Shown: positions 33,021 to 43,279 of the stretch, piece after piece
How the letters are laid out: each line of letters begins with the position of its first letter
How positions within the stretch are numbered: position 1 is the first letter of the stretch
From: Hyphomicrobium sp.
GTDB lineage: Bacteria > Pseudomonadota > Alphaproteobacteria > Rhizobiales > Hyphomicrobiaceae
DNA: 64,000 nt
Direction of reading: 5' to 3'
Assembly (NCBI RefSeq): GCF_019744875.1
Contig: NZ_JAIETU010000005.1
Span: 558,001 to 622,000, forward strand
Position numbers and translations under genes: made by a program
The notes under the pieces: model-generated
What the model saw: only the letters and a program-made list of their open reading frames with translations
Told to the model about the DNA's origin: nothing
Databases searched by the model: none

Positions 33021-34856
33021 ATGACCGACAAGCCCGATCCCGCAAAGGATGCTGGCCGGACCGATAGTCCTGGCGGAAAGCGTCCGCATGCGACGCTCGA
33101 ACTCAAAGCGACGGAGGTGCGAGACCCCGCATCGACCGCCGGCGCGAGCGCGTCGGCCGCGGCGGGATCGACGACCTCCAGCGCAACCGGCGACGCGGGC
33201 AAACCGTCAGGCGCTTCCTCAGGCCCGACGGCAAGCTCGACCGTTCCGCCCGTGACGCCGCCGTCCGGAACAGACAAAGACAAGGACAAAGCCGGTGCGG
33301 CCTCGGCCGCCAAGGCCGCCGCATCCGGCCCGGCCGGGAAATCCACGGCGACGCCTCCTCCTCCGGCCGGCACCGCGAAGCCTGCACCGGCAGGCGGCGG
33401 CGGGTTCTTCTCGCATCTGGCTGCGGGCGTGATCGGCGGCGGGCTCGTTTATGCGGGCGCGGCGTTCCTCGGGCCGGGCTGGCTTCCGGTCGCATCGAAC
33501 GCAACCGTCTCGCAATTGAAGGACCGGATCGCATCGCTCGAAGCGGCGCAGCCGGCCGGCGACATCGCAGTCCTCACCTCGAAGGTGTCTGACGCGGAAA
33601 GCCGCCTAGCCGACGTTCAGGCGCTGAAGGACACGCTCGCCACGCTCAAGGCCGAGCAGGAGAAGCTGGCCGCAGCCACGCAGGCCCACGAAGAAGCAAA
33701 CAGCGGAGGCAGGCTCTCCAAGCTCGAAGAGCGGCTCGCGATGATTGCCTCCAGCGCTGCGCAGAGCGAGGGACGCGTGCCGCAGCTTGCGGCCATCACG
33801 GGCAAGATTTCCGACCTCGAAACGACGCTCACGGCGCAGCTCGGCGAGTTGCGCAAGAGCCTGCCCACTGAAATCGATCAGCGCCTCGCATCGACGGCGG
33901 AGGCGAGCGAAGCCGCCAAGGCCGCCGCGACGCGTCTCGACCGCGAGCTCGGTCAGTTGCGCACCGATCAGGCGCGCGGCGCTCAGCGCGACGAAGGCGC
34001 CAAGTCCGAAATGGACCGCCTCACGGCAGCCGTTGCGGCCGTGAAGGAAGAGGCGGGCCGGCTGACCGGCGACGTCAGCGAGTTGCGCAGCTCCATTGCG
34101 ACGCAGCTCAAATCCGTCTCGCGACCGGCCGACGTGACGGCCGCCATCAATCCGGTGTCGACCAAGCTCGCCGAACTCGAACAGAATGTGCAGGGCGTCG
34201 TCAAAAGCGAGCAGAGCCGCAAGCAGAATGCCGAGCGGATCGTGCTCTCGCTCGAACTGTCCAACCTGAAACGCGCGCTCGATCGCGGGCAGGGCCAGGG
34301 CTATGCCGCCGAGCTTGCGGAAGTGCGCAACGCGTCCGCCGGGCGTCTCGATCTCGCGCCGCTCGAGCGCTACTCGCAGTCCGGCGTCACGACGGTGCCC
34401 GAACTCAAGACGGAATTCCGGCCGGTGATGAATGCCGTCATCGACGCCGATCTCGATCCCGTCGACGGGTCCGTGATCGACCGCCTGCTGGCGGGTGCAA
34501 AATCCGTCGTGCGCGTGCGCAAGGTCAGCCACGAGGCGGGCGACAACAGCACCGAAGCCATCGTGGCGCGCATCGAGACCGCGCTCAACGAGAACCGGCT
34601 GGGCGATGTCGTGGCGCAGGCGAAGGCGCTGCCGCCTCGCGCGCAGGCGCCGATCGAAGACTGGCTGAGCAAGGTTTCGGCGCGCCATGCCGTCGATCAG
34701 GCCATCGCCACCATCGAGGGCCAGCTCAAGGCATCGCTTGCGGGTGCGGCCGAGCCGGCTCCGGCCGGCGGCGCTGCTCCTCCCGCTGCTGCTCCTCCGG
34801 CCGCCGCCGCACCACCTGCCGCTCCGGTTCCGCCGGCGGCTCCCGCGCCCAACTGA
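33021..34856 (+). CDS. Mic60/mitofilin homologue (COG4223)
   Basis: A 611-aa inner-membrane protein. Residues 1-128 are a disordered, Ala/Thr/Pro-rich cytoplasmic segment. One membrane helix spans about 132-152 (HLAAGVIGGGLVYAGAAFLG). Coiled coils run from about 165 to 410. The C-terminal mitofilin-type domain (about 470-590) has DGSVIDRLLAGAKSVVRVRK, then IVARIETALNENRLGDVVAQAKALP and IEDWLSKVSARHAVDQAI. Alphaproteobacterial Mic60 lies in the haem operon between hemD and hemY-type genes, exactly as here, and shapes intracytoplasmic membranes or contacts the outer membrane. The low-complexity Pro/Ala tail after about 585 is variable. Confidence 0.9.
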   Translation: MTDKPDPAKDAGRTDSPGGKRPHATLELKATEVRDPASTAGASASAAAGSTTSSATGDAGKPSGASSGPTASSTVPPVTPPSGTDKDKDKAGAASAAKAAASGPAGKSTATPPPPAGTAKPAPAGGGGFFSHLAAGVIGGGLVYAGAAFLGPGWLPVASNATVSQLKDRIASLEAAQPAGDIAVLTSKVSDAESRLADVQALKDTLATLKAEQEKLAAATQAHEEANSGGRLSKLEERLAMIASSAAQSEGRVPQLAAITGKISDLETTLTAQLGELRKSLPTEIDQRLASTAEASEAAKAAATRLDRELGQLRTDQARGAQRDEGAKSEMDRLTAAVAAVKEEAGRLTGDVSELRSSIATQLKSVSRPADVTAAINPVSTKLAELEQNVQGVVKSEQSRKQNAERIVLSLELSNLKRALDRGQGQGYAAELAEVRNASAGRLDLAPLERYSQSGVTTVPELKTEFRPVMNAVIDADLDPVDGSVIDRLLAGAKSVVRVRKVSHEAGDNSTEAIVARIETALNENRLGDVVAQAKALPPRAQAPIEDWLSKVSARHAVDQAIATIEGQLKASLAGAAEPAPAGGAAPPAAAPPAAAAPPAAPVPPAAPAPN

Positions 34857-34869
34857 GAGGATCGCGCCT

Positions 34870-36624
34870 ATGACGCGTCTCGTTCTGTTTCTTCTCGGTG
34901 TGATCGCGCTGGCGACCGGACTGGCCTGGCTCGCGGACCGGCCGGGTTCGCTGCTGGTGGTCTGGCAAGGCTATGAGATCGAAACCAGCGTGTTCCGTGC
35001 CGTCGTGATCTTCGCGGCGTTCCTCGGCGTGGCGCTGTTCGTCTGGTCGCTGCTGGGCCAGGTCTGGTCGAGCCCTGCGGCTGTCAGCCATTTCCTGCGG
35101 CGCAGGCGGCAACGGCGCGGTCTCGACGCGCTCTCCAGCGGTATGATCGCGATCGGCGCGGGCGACCGTTCCATGGCGACGCGCTATGCCTTGCAGGCGC
35201 GCAAGTCGCTTCCCAACGAGCCGCTGACGCATCTCCTGCGGGCGCAGGCGGCACAGCTTTCCGGCGACAAGGCCACGGCGCGGCGCATTTTCGAAGCCAT
35301 GCTGGCCTCGCCCGACACGGAGCAGCTCGGCCTGCGCGGCCTGTTCCTCGAAGCGGGCCGCGAGAACGAGCGCGAGGCGCAGCGGCAGTTCGCGGAGCGC
35401 GCGCTGAAGCTCAATCCCAAGCTGTCGTGGCCGGTCGAAGCGCTGTTCGAGCTGCAATGCCAGTCCGGCGACTGGGAGGGCGCGCTGCAGACGCTGACGC
35501 TCGCGAAGCGTCATGGTCATATCGAACGGCCCGTGGCCGACCGCCGCCGCGCCGTGCTGCTGGCTGGACAGGCCCAGGCGCTCGAGGAGGAGGATCCCGA
35601 GCGCGCGCTCACGCTGGCCATCGAGGCGCACGGGCTCGCCCCGTCGCTCATTCCCGCGGCCGCCATCGCAGGCCGGCTGCTGGCCGCACGCGGTAACACA
35701 CCGCGCGCCGCCAAGATCATCCAGAAGACGTGGGTCAAGTCTCCGCATCCCGAACTGGCGACGGCCTATGCCTACGCCCGGATCGGCGACAGCCCGCGCG
35801 ATCGCCTCGACCGCGCCAAGCAGCTCTTCTCGCTCAACCCGCATTCGATCGAAAGCTCGATTGCCGTCGCGCTCGCCGCCATCGAGGCGCACGACTACGA
35901 CGAGGCGCGCCGCATTCTGCAGCCCTACACCGAGCAGGGTCTGACGCGGCGCGTGGCCGCCCTGCTGGCGCGCATCGAAGCCGAGGACAGCGGCGACAAG
36001 GGGCGGGCGCGCGAATGGCTCGCACGCGCCGTCAGCGCGCCGCGCGATGCGGCCTGGACTGCCGACGGCGTCACCTCCGACCGCTGGTCGCCGATCTCCC
36101 CGGTCACGGGCGTGCTCGACGCGTTCGAGTGGCGCGTGCCGGTCGAAGACTTCGACGGCGGGGACGACCGCATTCTCGGCGCGGGCCTCACGGAGCTGAT
36201 GACAGGTCCCGATTCCGAGACCGTGATCGGCGCCGACACGGTGATCATCGAAAGCGGCAACGTCACGCCGTCCGCCCCTCGCGCGACGACGCCCGAGCCG
36301 GATGACAGCGCCGACGAGCCTGCCGACCGCAGCCCCGCTCCGGCGCCCGCCCAGGACGCGACTGCCAAACCGGCGGCCCCTGCCGCAGCGCCGCCCGCAC
36401 CTGCCGCCGCCGCGTCGCAACCGGCGGAAGCTGCCGCCAAACCCGGCCGCGCGCCGTCCGCACCGTCTTCATCGGCTGCGGCGAAGACCGCGCGCACTGC
36501 GGCCCCCGAGCGATCTGCGATTTTCACCTCGCCCCGGCCGCCGGACGATCCGGGCCTCGATGAGGATGGACTTGTTTCAGAGGGCAATGGTTTGAGGACG
36601 GCGACGTCCGGGACGCGAAGCTGA
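34870..36624 (+). CDS. HemY-N domain TPR membrane protein
   Basis: A 584-aa protein from ATG 34870, with AGAGGATCG upstream; an earlier in-frame ATG (34687) lies inside mic60. Two membrane helices (LVLFLLGVIALATGLAWLA; VFRAVVIFAAFLGVALFVWSLL) frame the HemY-N signature WQGYEIETS. The cytoplasmic or periplasmic part contains TPR-like helices to about 400. A Pro/Ala-rich disordered C-terminus follows (about 460-584). The gene is named hemY in enterobacteria, but it is not protoporphyrinogen oxidase. Its operon with hemC, hemD and mic60 suggests a scaffold for late haem synthesis or membrane organisation. Confidence 0.88.
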   Translation: MTRLVLFLLGVIALATGLAWLADRPGSLLVVWQGYEIETSVFRAVVIFAAFLGVALFVWSLLGQVWSSPAAVSHFLRRRRQRRGLDALSSGMIAIGAGDRSMATRYALQARKSLPNEPLTHLLRAQAAQLSGDKATARRIFEAMLASPDTEQLGLRGLFLEAGRENEREAQRQFAERALKLNPKLSWPVEALFELQCQSGDWEGALQTLTLAKRHGHIERPVADRRRAVLLAGQAQALEEEDPERALTLAIEAHGLAPSLIPAAAIAGRLLAARGNTPRAAKIIQKTWVKSPHPELATAYAYARIGDSPRDRLDRAKQLFSLNPHSIESSIAVALAAIEAHDYDEARRILQPYTEQGLTRRVAALLARIEAEDSGDKGRAREWLARAVSAPRDAAWTADGVTSDRWSPISPVTGVLDAFEWRVPVEDFDGGDDRILGAGLTELMTGPDSETVIGADTVIIESGNVTPSAPRATTPEPDDSADEPADRSPAPAPAQDATAKPAAPAAAPPAPAAAASQPAEAAAKPGRAPSAPSSSAAAKTARTAAPERSAIFTSPRPPDDPGLDEDGLVSEGNGLRTATSGTRS

Positions 36625-36815
36625 GCATCCGGCTCAGCCGCGCACCCTAAGCGTGGTCAACACCGTCTTTGGATCGTTAGTCTTCAAGCGATTTCCGGGG
36701 CTTGATGACGTGCGACGGCATGGTTCATCTGTCATTCGACCAAGGACGACGTTGTCGGCCTTCATTGCTTTGCCCATAATGAACCTAGAAAAAAATACTC
36801 CCGGGAGGACTAATA

Positions 36816-38765
<1,950 letters not shown>

Positions 38766-38790
38766 CGCGCTTCATCTTCAAGGAAAAGAA

Positions 38791-38826
38791 ATGGCCGCCT
38801 GTCCCTTCGGACGGCGGCCATTTTTA
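38791..38826 (+). terminator. intrinsic terminator after acs
   Basis: ATGGCCGCC (38791-38799) and GGCGGCCAT (38813-38821), followed by TTTTTATT. It begins 25 bp after the acs stop codon. A short purine-rich run upstream (AAAAGAA) gives weaker termination for the opposite strand. Confidence 0.88.
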
Positions 38827-38975
38827 TTACCCACACCGGTCTCCGCAAGTTCGCCGTCTCGTTAGCGCACCCCGGCTGCAACGTGTTCTGGGCCCCGGCC
38901 TTCGCCGGGGTGACGTTGGTGGGTGTGTGGCTGTCGCGCAAACAACGACCTGCCTGCCTTTCCCCCGCTGCGCGA

Positions 38976-39007
38976 TGGATCCTGGGCACAAGGCCTAGGA
39001 TGACAGA
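38976..39007. repeat. dispersed palindromic repeat, copy A
   Basis: A 32-nt unit (TGGATCCT, then GGCACAAGGCCTAGGATGA) identical at 31 of 32 positions to the copy at 62353-62384. The arms ATCCT.GG and CC.AGGAT pair around CACAAGG. An adjacent CCCGGCCTTCGCCGGGG hairpin at 38896-38912 belongs to the same intergenic cluster. It looks like a short dispersed palindromic element between convergent genes. Confidence 0.7.
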
Positions 39008-39041
39008 GGGCGGGGCCGCGGCGGCGCGGCGTTGTACGGAG

Positions 39042-41174
39042 CTAGGCAAGCCCGCGCTTCTTGAGGAGGCCCTCGATCTCGGGTGGGCGGCCGCGGAAGG
39101 CCACGTAGGCGTCGAGCGCGTCCTGACGATTGCCGGCGGCGTAGATAAACGTCTTGAGCTTGTTCGCCGTCTTGCGATCGAAAATGTTGCCCGTCTCCTC
39201 GAAGGCCGCGAACGCATCGGCGTCCATCACCTCCGACCACAGGTAGCTGTAATACCCCGCCGCGTAGCCGCCGATGATGTGCTGGAAATGCGGAATGCGA
39301 TGACGCGGCGTGATCTCGGCCGGCATGCCGATGCGCGCCAGCACCTCGCTCTCGAAGGCATCCACGTCGAGGCCGGACGTGTCGGCGAGCGAATGCAGCT
39401 CAAGATCGAGAAGCGTCGAAGCCGTGTACTCGACCGTCTGGAAGCCCTGGTTGAACGTGCGAGCGGCCTCGAGCTGCTTCAGGATCCGTTCCGGCATCGG
39501 CTTGCCCGTCTTCTCGTGCAGCGCGAATTTCTTCAGCACCTCCGGACGCGACAGCCAGTGCTCGTATAGCTGCGACGGCAGCTCGACGAAGTCGTGCAGC
39601 ACGTTGGTCATGGCGAGCGACGGGTAGGTGACATCCGAGAGCAGGCCGTGCAGCCCGTGGCCCAGCTCATGGAAGAGCGTGCGGGCATCGTCGAAGGACA
39701 ACAGCGTCGGCGCACCGGGCGCGCCCTGCGCGACGCTCATGACGTTGACGACGATGGGGCGAACGTTGTTGCCGCCAAGCTTGTGCTGGCCGCGATAGGA
39801 CGACATCCAGGCACCCGAGCGCTTCGAGGGCCGCGCGTAGTAGTCGCCGTAGAAGACGCCGACGTGCTCGCCCGCCTTCGTGCGGACTTCCCACGCGCGC
39901 ACGTCCGGATGGTAGACCGGCGCGTTCGGCGCCGGTTCGAAGACCAGGCCGAACAGGCGGCCGGCCGTATCGAATGCGGCGGCAAGCACATTATCGAGGG
40001 TGAGATAGGAGCGCACCTCGGCTTCGTCGAGCTCATAGCGCGCCTTGCGCTCCTTCTCGGCGTAGTAGCGCCAGTCCCAGGCCGCGATCTTGAAGTTCTC
40101 GCCTTCTGCGCGGGCGCGCTTTTCGAGCGCATCGCGTTCGGCTCGCGCGCTGCGGAGCGCTGCAGGCCAGACCTTGTCGAGCAGCTTGCGGACCTCGGCG
40201 GGGGTCTTGGCCATCGTGTCGTCGAGCACGTAGGCGGCGTAGGTGTCGTAGCCGATCAGGCGGGCCAGCTCGCTGCGGAGCGCCATCATGCGGACGACGG
40301 TCTTGCGATTGTCCGTCTTGCCGCCGTTCTCGCCGCGCTTGATCCATGCCTTCCACGCGTCCTCGCGCAGGTCGCGGCGGGCCGAGAACTGCAGGAACGG
40401 CTCGACGCTGGAGCGCGCGAGCGTGATGGCGTGGCTGCCGGGCCTGCCGAGCTGGACGGCCGCCTGGGCTGCGGCATCGCGAACCGAGGCGGGCAGGCCG
40501 TCGAGGTCGGTGTCGCCATCCAGCATCATGTGCCAGGCCTGCTCGTCGGCCAGCACGTTCTGCGAGAACGCCGTGCCGAGGGTCGCGAGCTCGGTGTTGA
40601 TTTCAGAAATCCGCTTGCGCGCCTTGGCGTCGAGGGCGGCGCCGGCGCGGACGTAGCCCGTGTAGGTGCGCTCAAGCAGACGCAGCGCTTCGGCGTCGAG
40701 GCCCAGCTCGTCGCGGCGCGCGTAGAGATCGGCGATGCGCTGGAAGAGACGGCGGTTCAGCAGCACCGCACTCTGGTGCTGAGCGAGCTTCGGGGCGATG
40801 TCGCGCTCGATGGCCTGCAGCGCATCGTTCGTGTCGGCGCCGGACAGGTTGAAGAAGACGTTGGCGACCTTGATCAGCAGCGCGCCGCTCTTTTCGAGTG
40901 CGACGATGGTGTTGGCGAACGACGGCTTGGCGTCGCGGGTGGCGATCTCCGCAATTTCGCGCTTGTGCGCCTTGAGAGCCTGGGAAAACGCCGGGCCGAA
41001 GTGGGCCGGCTTGATGGACGCGAACGGCGGCGCCTTGAAGGGTCCGCGCCACGGCGCGAGGAGGGGGTTGGCACTTGCGGCCTTGGGTGCCTTCTTGGTC
41101 TTCGTGGCCGTCTTCTTCGCGATCGTCTTCTTCGCGGTCTTCATTCGCTTTGCCCTCGCATGTGCACGAGTCAT
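39042..41174 (-). CDS. M3-family metallopeptidase (oligopeptidase A / Dcp type)
   Basis: A 710-aa zinc peptidase degrading short peptides in the cytoplasm. The zinc site is LFHELGHGLHGLL with H502, E503 and H506; the third ligand lies in the downstream helix around EYTAS. Other family markers are GAWMSSYRGQH and DAFAAFEETGNIFD. The first about 35 residues are Lys/Ala/Thr-rich (KTAKKTIAKKTATKTKKAPK), unlike usual M3 enzymes and more like histone-H1-type tails. Met 11 (41144) is another possible start. A terminator hairpin lies 41-59 bp upstream of the start and may attenuate this gene. Confidence 0.92.
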   Translation of the reverse strand: MTRAHARAKRMKTAKKTIAKKTATKTKKAPKAASANPLLAPWRGPFKAPPFASIKPAHFGPAFSQALKAHKREIAEIATRDAKPSFANTIVALEKSGALLIKVANVFFNLSGADTNDALQAIERDIAPKLAQHQSAVLLNRRLFQRIADLYARRDELGLDAEALRLLERTYTGYVRAGAALDAKARKRISEINTELATLGTAFSQNVLADEQAWHMMLDGDTDLDGLPASVRDAAAQAAVQLGRPGSHAITLARSSVEPFLQFSARRDLREDAWKAWIKRGENGGKTDNRKTVVRMMALRSELARLIGYDTYAAYVLDDTMAKTPAEVRKLLDKVWPAALRSARAERDALEKRARAEGENFKIAAWDWRYYAEKERKARYELDEAEVRSYLTLDNVLAAAFDTAGRLFGLVFEPAPNAPVYHPDVRAWEVRTKAGEHVGVFYGDYYARPSKRSGAWMSSYRGQHKLGGNNVRPIVVNVMSVAQGAPGAPTLLSFDDARTLFHELGHGLHGLLSDVTYPSLAMTNVLHDFVELPSQLYEHWLSRPEVLKKFALHEKTGKPMPERILKQLEAARTFNQGFQTVEYTASTLLDLELHSLADTSGLDVDAFESEVLARIGMPAEITPRHRIPHFQHIIGGYAAGYYSYLWSEVMDADAFAAFEETGNIFDRKTANKLKTFIYAAGNRQDALDAYVAFRGRPPEIEGLLKKRGLA

Positions 41175-41214
41175 GTCGTGCTGCCGTGACCGATACCTGA
41201 AGGTAGGGCCACGC

Positions 41215-41252
41215 GCAAAAAAACAAAGAGCCGGTTGGGGGAACCGGCTCTT
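41215..41252 (-). terminator. intrinsic terminator upstream of the M3 peptidase gene
   Basis: AAGAGCCGGTT and AACCGGCTCTT around GGGGG, followed on the minus strand by TTTGTTTTTTTG. It is located before the M3 gene start and after no annotated minus-strand gene, so it either ends a small RNA or works as an attenuator in the M3 leader. Confidence 0.8.
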
Positions 41253-41656
41253 CTAGGAGACAAGGAGAAGATGAGGGCATTGGCCCGCTCGGCAGTCCGT
41301 TCTCAACCGGACAGGGGGGCTCGGGGTTCCAGTCAGTCAGGACCACCGAGCGGGGATCAATGATGTGAGAGTGCCTGCGATTCTTGGCGCCCGCAGGGCC
41401 GAGGCACGACGGCATTCCGGCGGGGCCAAGGAATTTCTGTGCGCGGCCTGCCGCGCGGTCGCCGCGCCCGTGGGGGCGCGCTCACTCATGGAGGAAGGCC
41501 TAGAAGGCGAAAGGCCCGGTCCAGGGAGATCTAGCTCGGAAGGGGGCTTGGGATCGGTTCCGAGGCTGGGGATTGGACCGGGCCTGATGCGCAGACTACC
41601 GGGCAATGGGGCCGTCCCAGGGACGCTTTGTGGCAGGCATGTGAAAAAGGCGCGCC
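41253..41656 (-). ncRNA. possible leader RNA or sRNA region without a protein gene
   Basis: This 404-bp stretch has no convincing ORF on either strand. On the minus strand it leads into the terminator at 41215-41252. It contains hairpin-forming segments, for example CTGTCCGGTTGAGAACGGAC near 41290-41310, and GAGCGGGC/GCTCGG elements. I could not match it to tmRNA, RNase P, SRP or 6S RNA by their conserved motifs. It could be the 5' part of an attenuated M3 peptidase mRNA or an independent sRNA; its upstream end is unknown. Confidence 0.35.
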
Positions 41657-42124
41657 ATGCGTCTTGAAAAAATTGGAGGGCGGCGCGATCATCCTTATGA
41701 AACCGTCGAGGAGGACGCATTGAGCGAATCCGATCCCATACGTTTTCGCCCGCGCGACGCGGGCAGCCATTCGCGCAATCCAACGTCGCTTTCTTCCGTC
41801 ATCGGACACCCCGCACATAGCAGCTCGCCGGTCGTGGCGTTCAACCGCGCTGAGCTGGAGGCGATCCTCGACGTGTACGCGCGCAAGGTCGCGGCCGGGG
41901 AGTGGCGGGACTACGCGCTCGAGATGGGGCGGGAGAAGGCGGTGTTCGCCATCTTTCAGCGCGCGAGCGAGTATCCGCTGTTTCGGGTCGAGAAATGCCC
42001 GCGGCTGGCGCGACGGCAGGGCGCCTACAGCGTCGTGCTGCGAAGCGGGGCGGTGCTGAAGCGTGGCCACGAGCTGGCGCGCGTGCTGGCGGCCTGCGAA
42101 AGCGTAAAGCTCGCGGGGCGCTAG
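41657..42124 (+). CDS. DUF2794 domain-containing protein
   Basis: A 155-aa protein. The C-terminal about 100 residues match DUF2794 of alphaproteobacteria: VVAFNRAELEAILDVYARKVAAGEWRDYALE, KAVFAIFQRASEYPLFRVEK, then ARRQGAYSVV and LKRGHELARVL. The N-terminal 50 residues are low complexity. The ATG at 41657 is preceded by a weak purine run; a start within the first 40 residues is possible. Function unknown. Confidence 0.88.
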   Translation: MRLEKIGGRRDHPYETVEEDALSESDPIRFRPRDAGSHSRNPTSLSSVIGHPAHSSSPVVAFNRAELEAILDVYARKVAAGEWRDYALEMGREKAVFAIFQRASEYPLFRVEKCPRLARRQGAYSVVLRSGAVLKRGHELARVLAACESVKLAGR

Positions 42125-42183
42125 GCTGGAGGCGACGCCTCCAGGCGCGCAGGCACGTCGCTTTGGCTTGGCACAAAAGGAAA

Positions 42184-42208
42184 GGGCCCCGCCTTGCGGC
42201 GGAGCCCC
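42184..42208 (-). terminator. terminator hairpin after the Bax-inhibitor-like gene
   Basis: GGGCCCCGCC, loop TTGC, GGCGGAGCCCC. On the minus strand the stem is followed by TTTCCTTTTG. It lies 26 bp after the stop codon of the gene at 42234-43007 and could also end the convergent DUF2794 transcript. Confidence 0.7.
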
Positions 42209-42233
42209 GTTTCGTCAGTCAGACGTTCGGTCG

Positions 42234-43007
42234 TTACTCGCGGTTGCCCATCAGCGACAGCAAGTTCACGAAGAGACCCACGAAGTCCTGGTAGAGCGAG
42301 AGCGCGCCGAAGATCGAGGCCTTGGCGGCGGCTTCCGCGTTGCCGGCCACTTCGAAGTAGGTGTCCTTGATGCGCTGCGTGTCATAGGCCGTGAGGCCGG
42401 CGAACACGAGCACGCCGATCACCGAGATCGCGAACTGGATGGCGCTCGACTGCATGAAGATGTTCACGAGGCTGGCGATGATGACGCCGATGAGGCCCAT
42501 GAACAGGAACGAACCCCAGCCGGAGATGTCCTTCTTCGTGGTGTAGCCCCAGATGCTGAGGCTCGCGAAGGTGGCTGCCGTGATGAAGAACACGTTCGCA
42601 ACCGACGAGCCGGTGAAGACCAGCAAAATCGACGACAGCGACGCGCCAACCAGCGCGGCGTAGATCCAGAACGAGGTCTGTGCGGCGCCGACGCTCATGC
42701 TGTTCGCCTTAAAGGCGAAGAAGAACACGAACGCGATCGGCGCGAGGAAGAACACCCACTTGAGCGGGCTTGCGAAGATCGCGACGCCGAACGACGTCAG
42801 CATCTTGCCGTTCGCCAACGTTGCCGCGGCGGAGCCGGGGTCGGTCGTCACGGCCATGGAGTAGATGAGGTAGGAGACGATGCCCGTCAGTGCGACGCCG
42901 GCCGCCATGTAGTTGTAAACGCCCAGCATGTATGCGCGCAGACCCGCGTCCACATCGGCGCGGCCGACGGTCGTCGGGTGCGAGTATCTGCTGTCAAACT
43001 GTGCCAT
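42234..43007 (-). CDS. Bax inhibitor-1 / YccA family membrane protein
   Basis: A 257-aa integral membrane protein with about seven helices (for example YNYMAAGVALTGIVSYLIYSM, WVFFLAPIAFVFFFAFKAN, AVFIVFTGSSVANVFFI-like and IQFAISVIGVLVFAGLTAYD). The family signature GLTAYDTQRIKD near 215-225 contains the Asp used in proton-dependent Ca2+ leak of BsYetJ-type members. Its N-terminal cytosolic tail is about 30 residues. Its neighbours are convergent DUF2794 and an ABC permease. Role likely ion leak or protein-quality-control partner, inferred from family. Confidence 0.93.
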   Translation of the reverse strand: MAQFDSRYSHPTTVGRADVDAGLRAYMLGVYNYMAAGVALTGIVSYLIYSMAVTTDPGSAAATLANGKMLTSFGVAIFASPLKWVFFLAPIAFVFFFAFKANSMSVGAAQTSFWIYAALVGASLSSILLVFTGSSVANVFFITAATFASLSIWGYTTKKDISGWGSFLFMGLIGVIIASLVNIFMQSSAIQFAISVIGVLVFAGLTAYDTQRIKDTYFEVAGNAEAAAKASIFGALSLYQDFVGLFVNLLSLMGNRE

Positions 43008-43279
43008 CGTGATCGAGTCCCCTTAAAGACTTCTAGCGCAAACTCAATTTGCCCCAGCGCATATCGGAACGAATTTGCTCCCTTTCAAGAGAGATCGACC
43101 GCCCGTGCGCCAGACGCTTGAAATTTATATAAGACAATTCGGTCAGAAAGTTAATGCGCGACTTCTCGTAAATCGCCGGTCAACACTGACGTATACTTAC
43201 CTATGGCAGTTTGACTTGGCTTGCGGCGGTTAGACTTTGCCGAAGTCTCGGCGATCGGCCCTTTACTGGCATCTGTCGG

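Noticed and set aside
41365-41667. 100-aa plus-strand frame before the DUF2794 gene
   Set aside because: No ribosome-binding site and low-complexity composition; the opposite strand leads into a terminator, favouring an RNA explanation.
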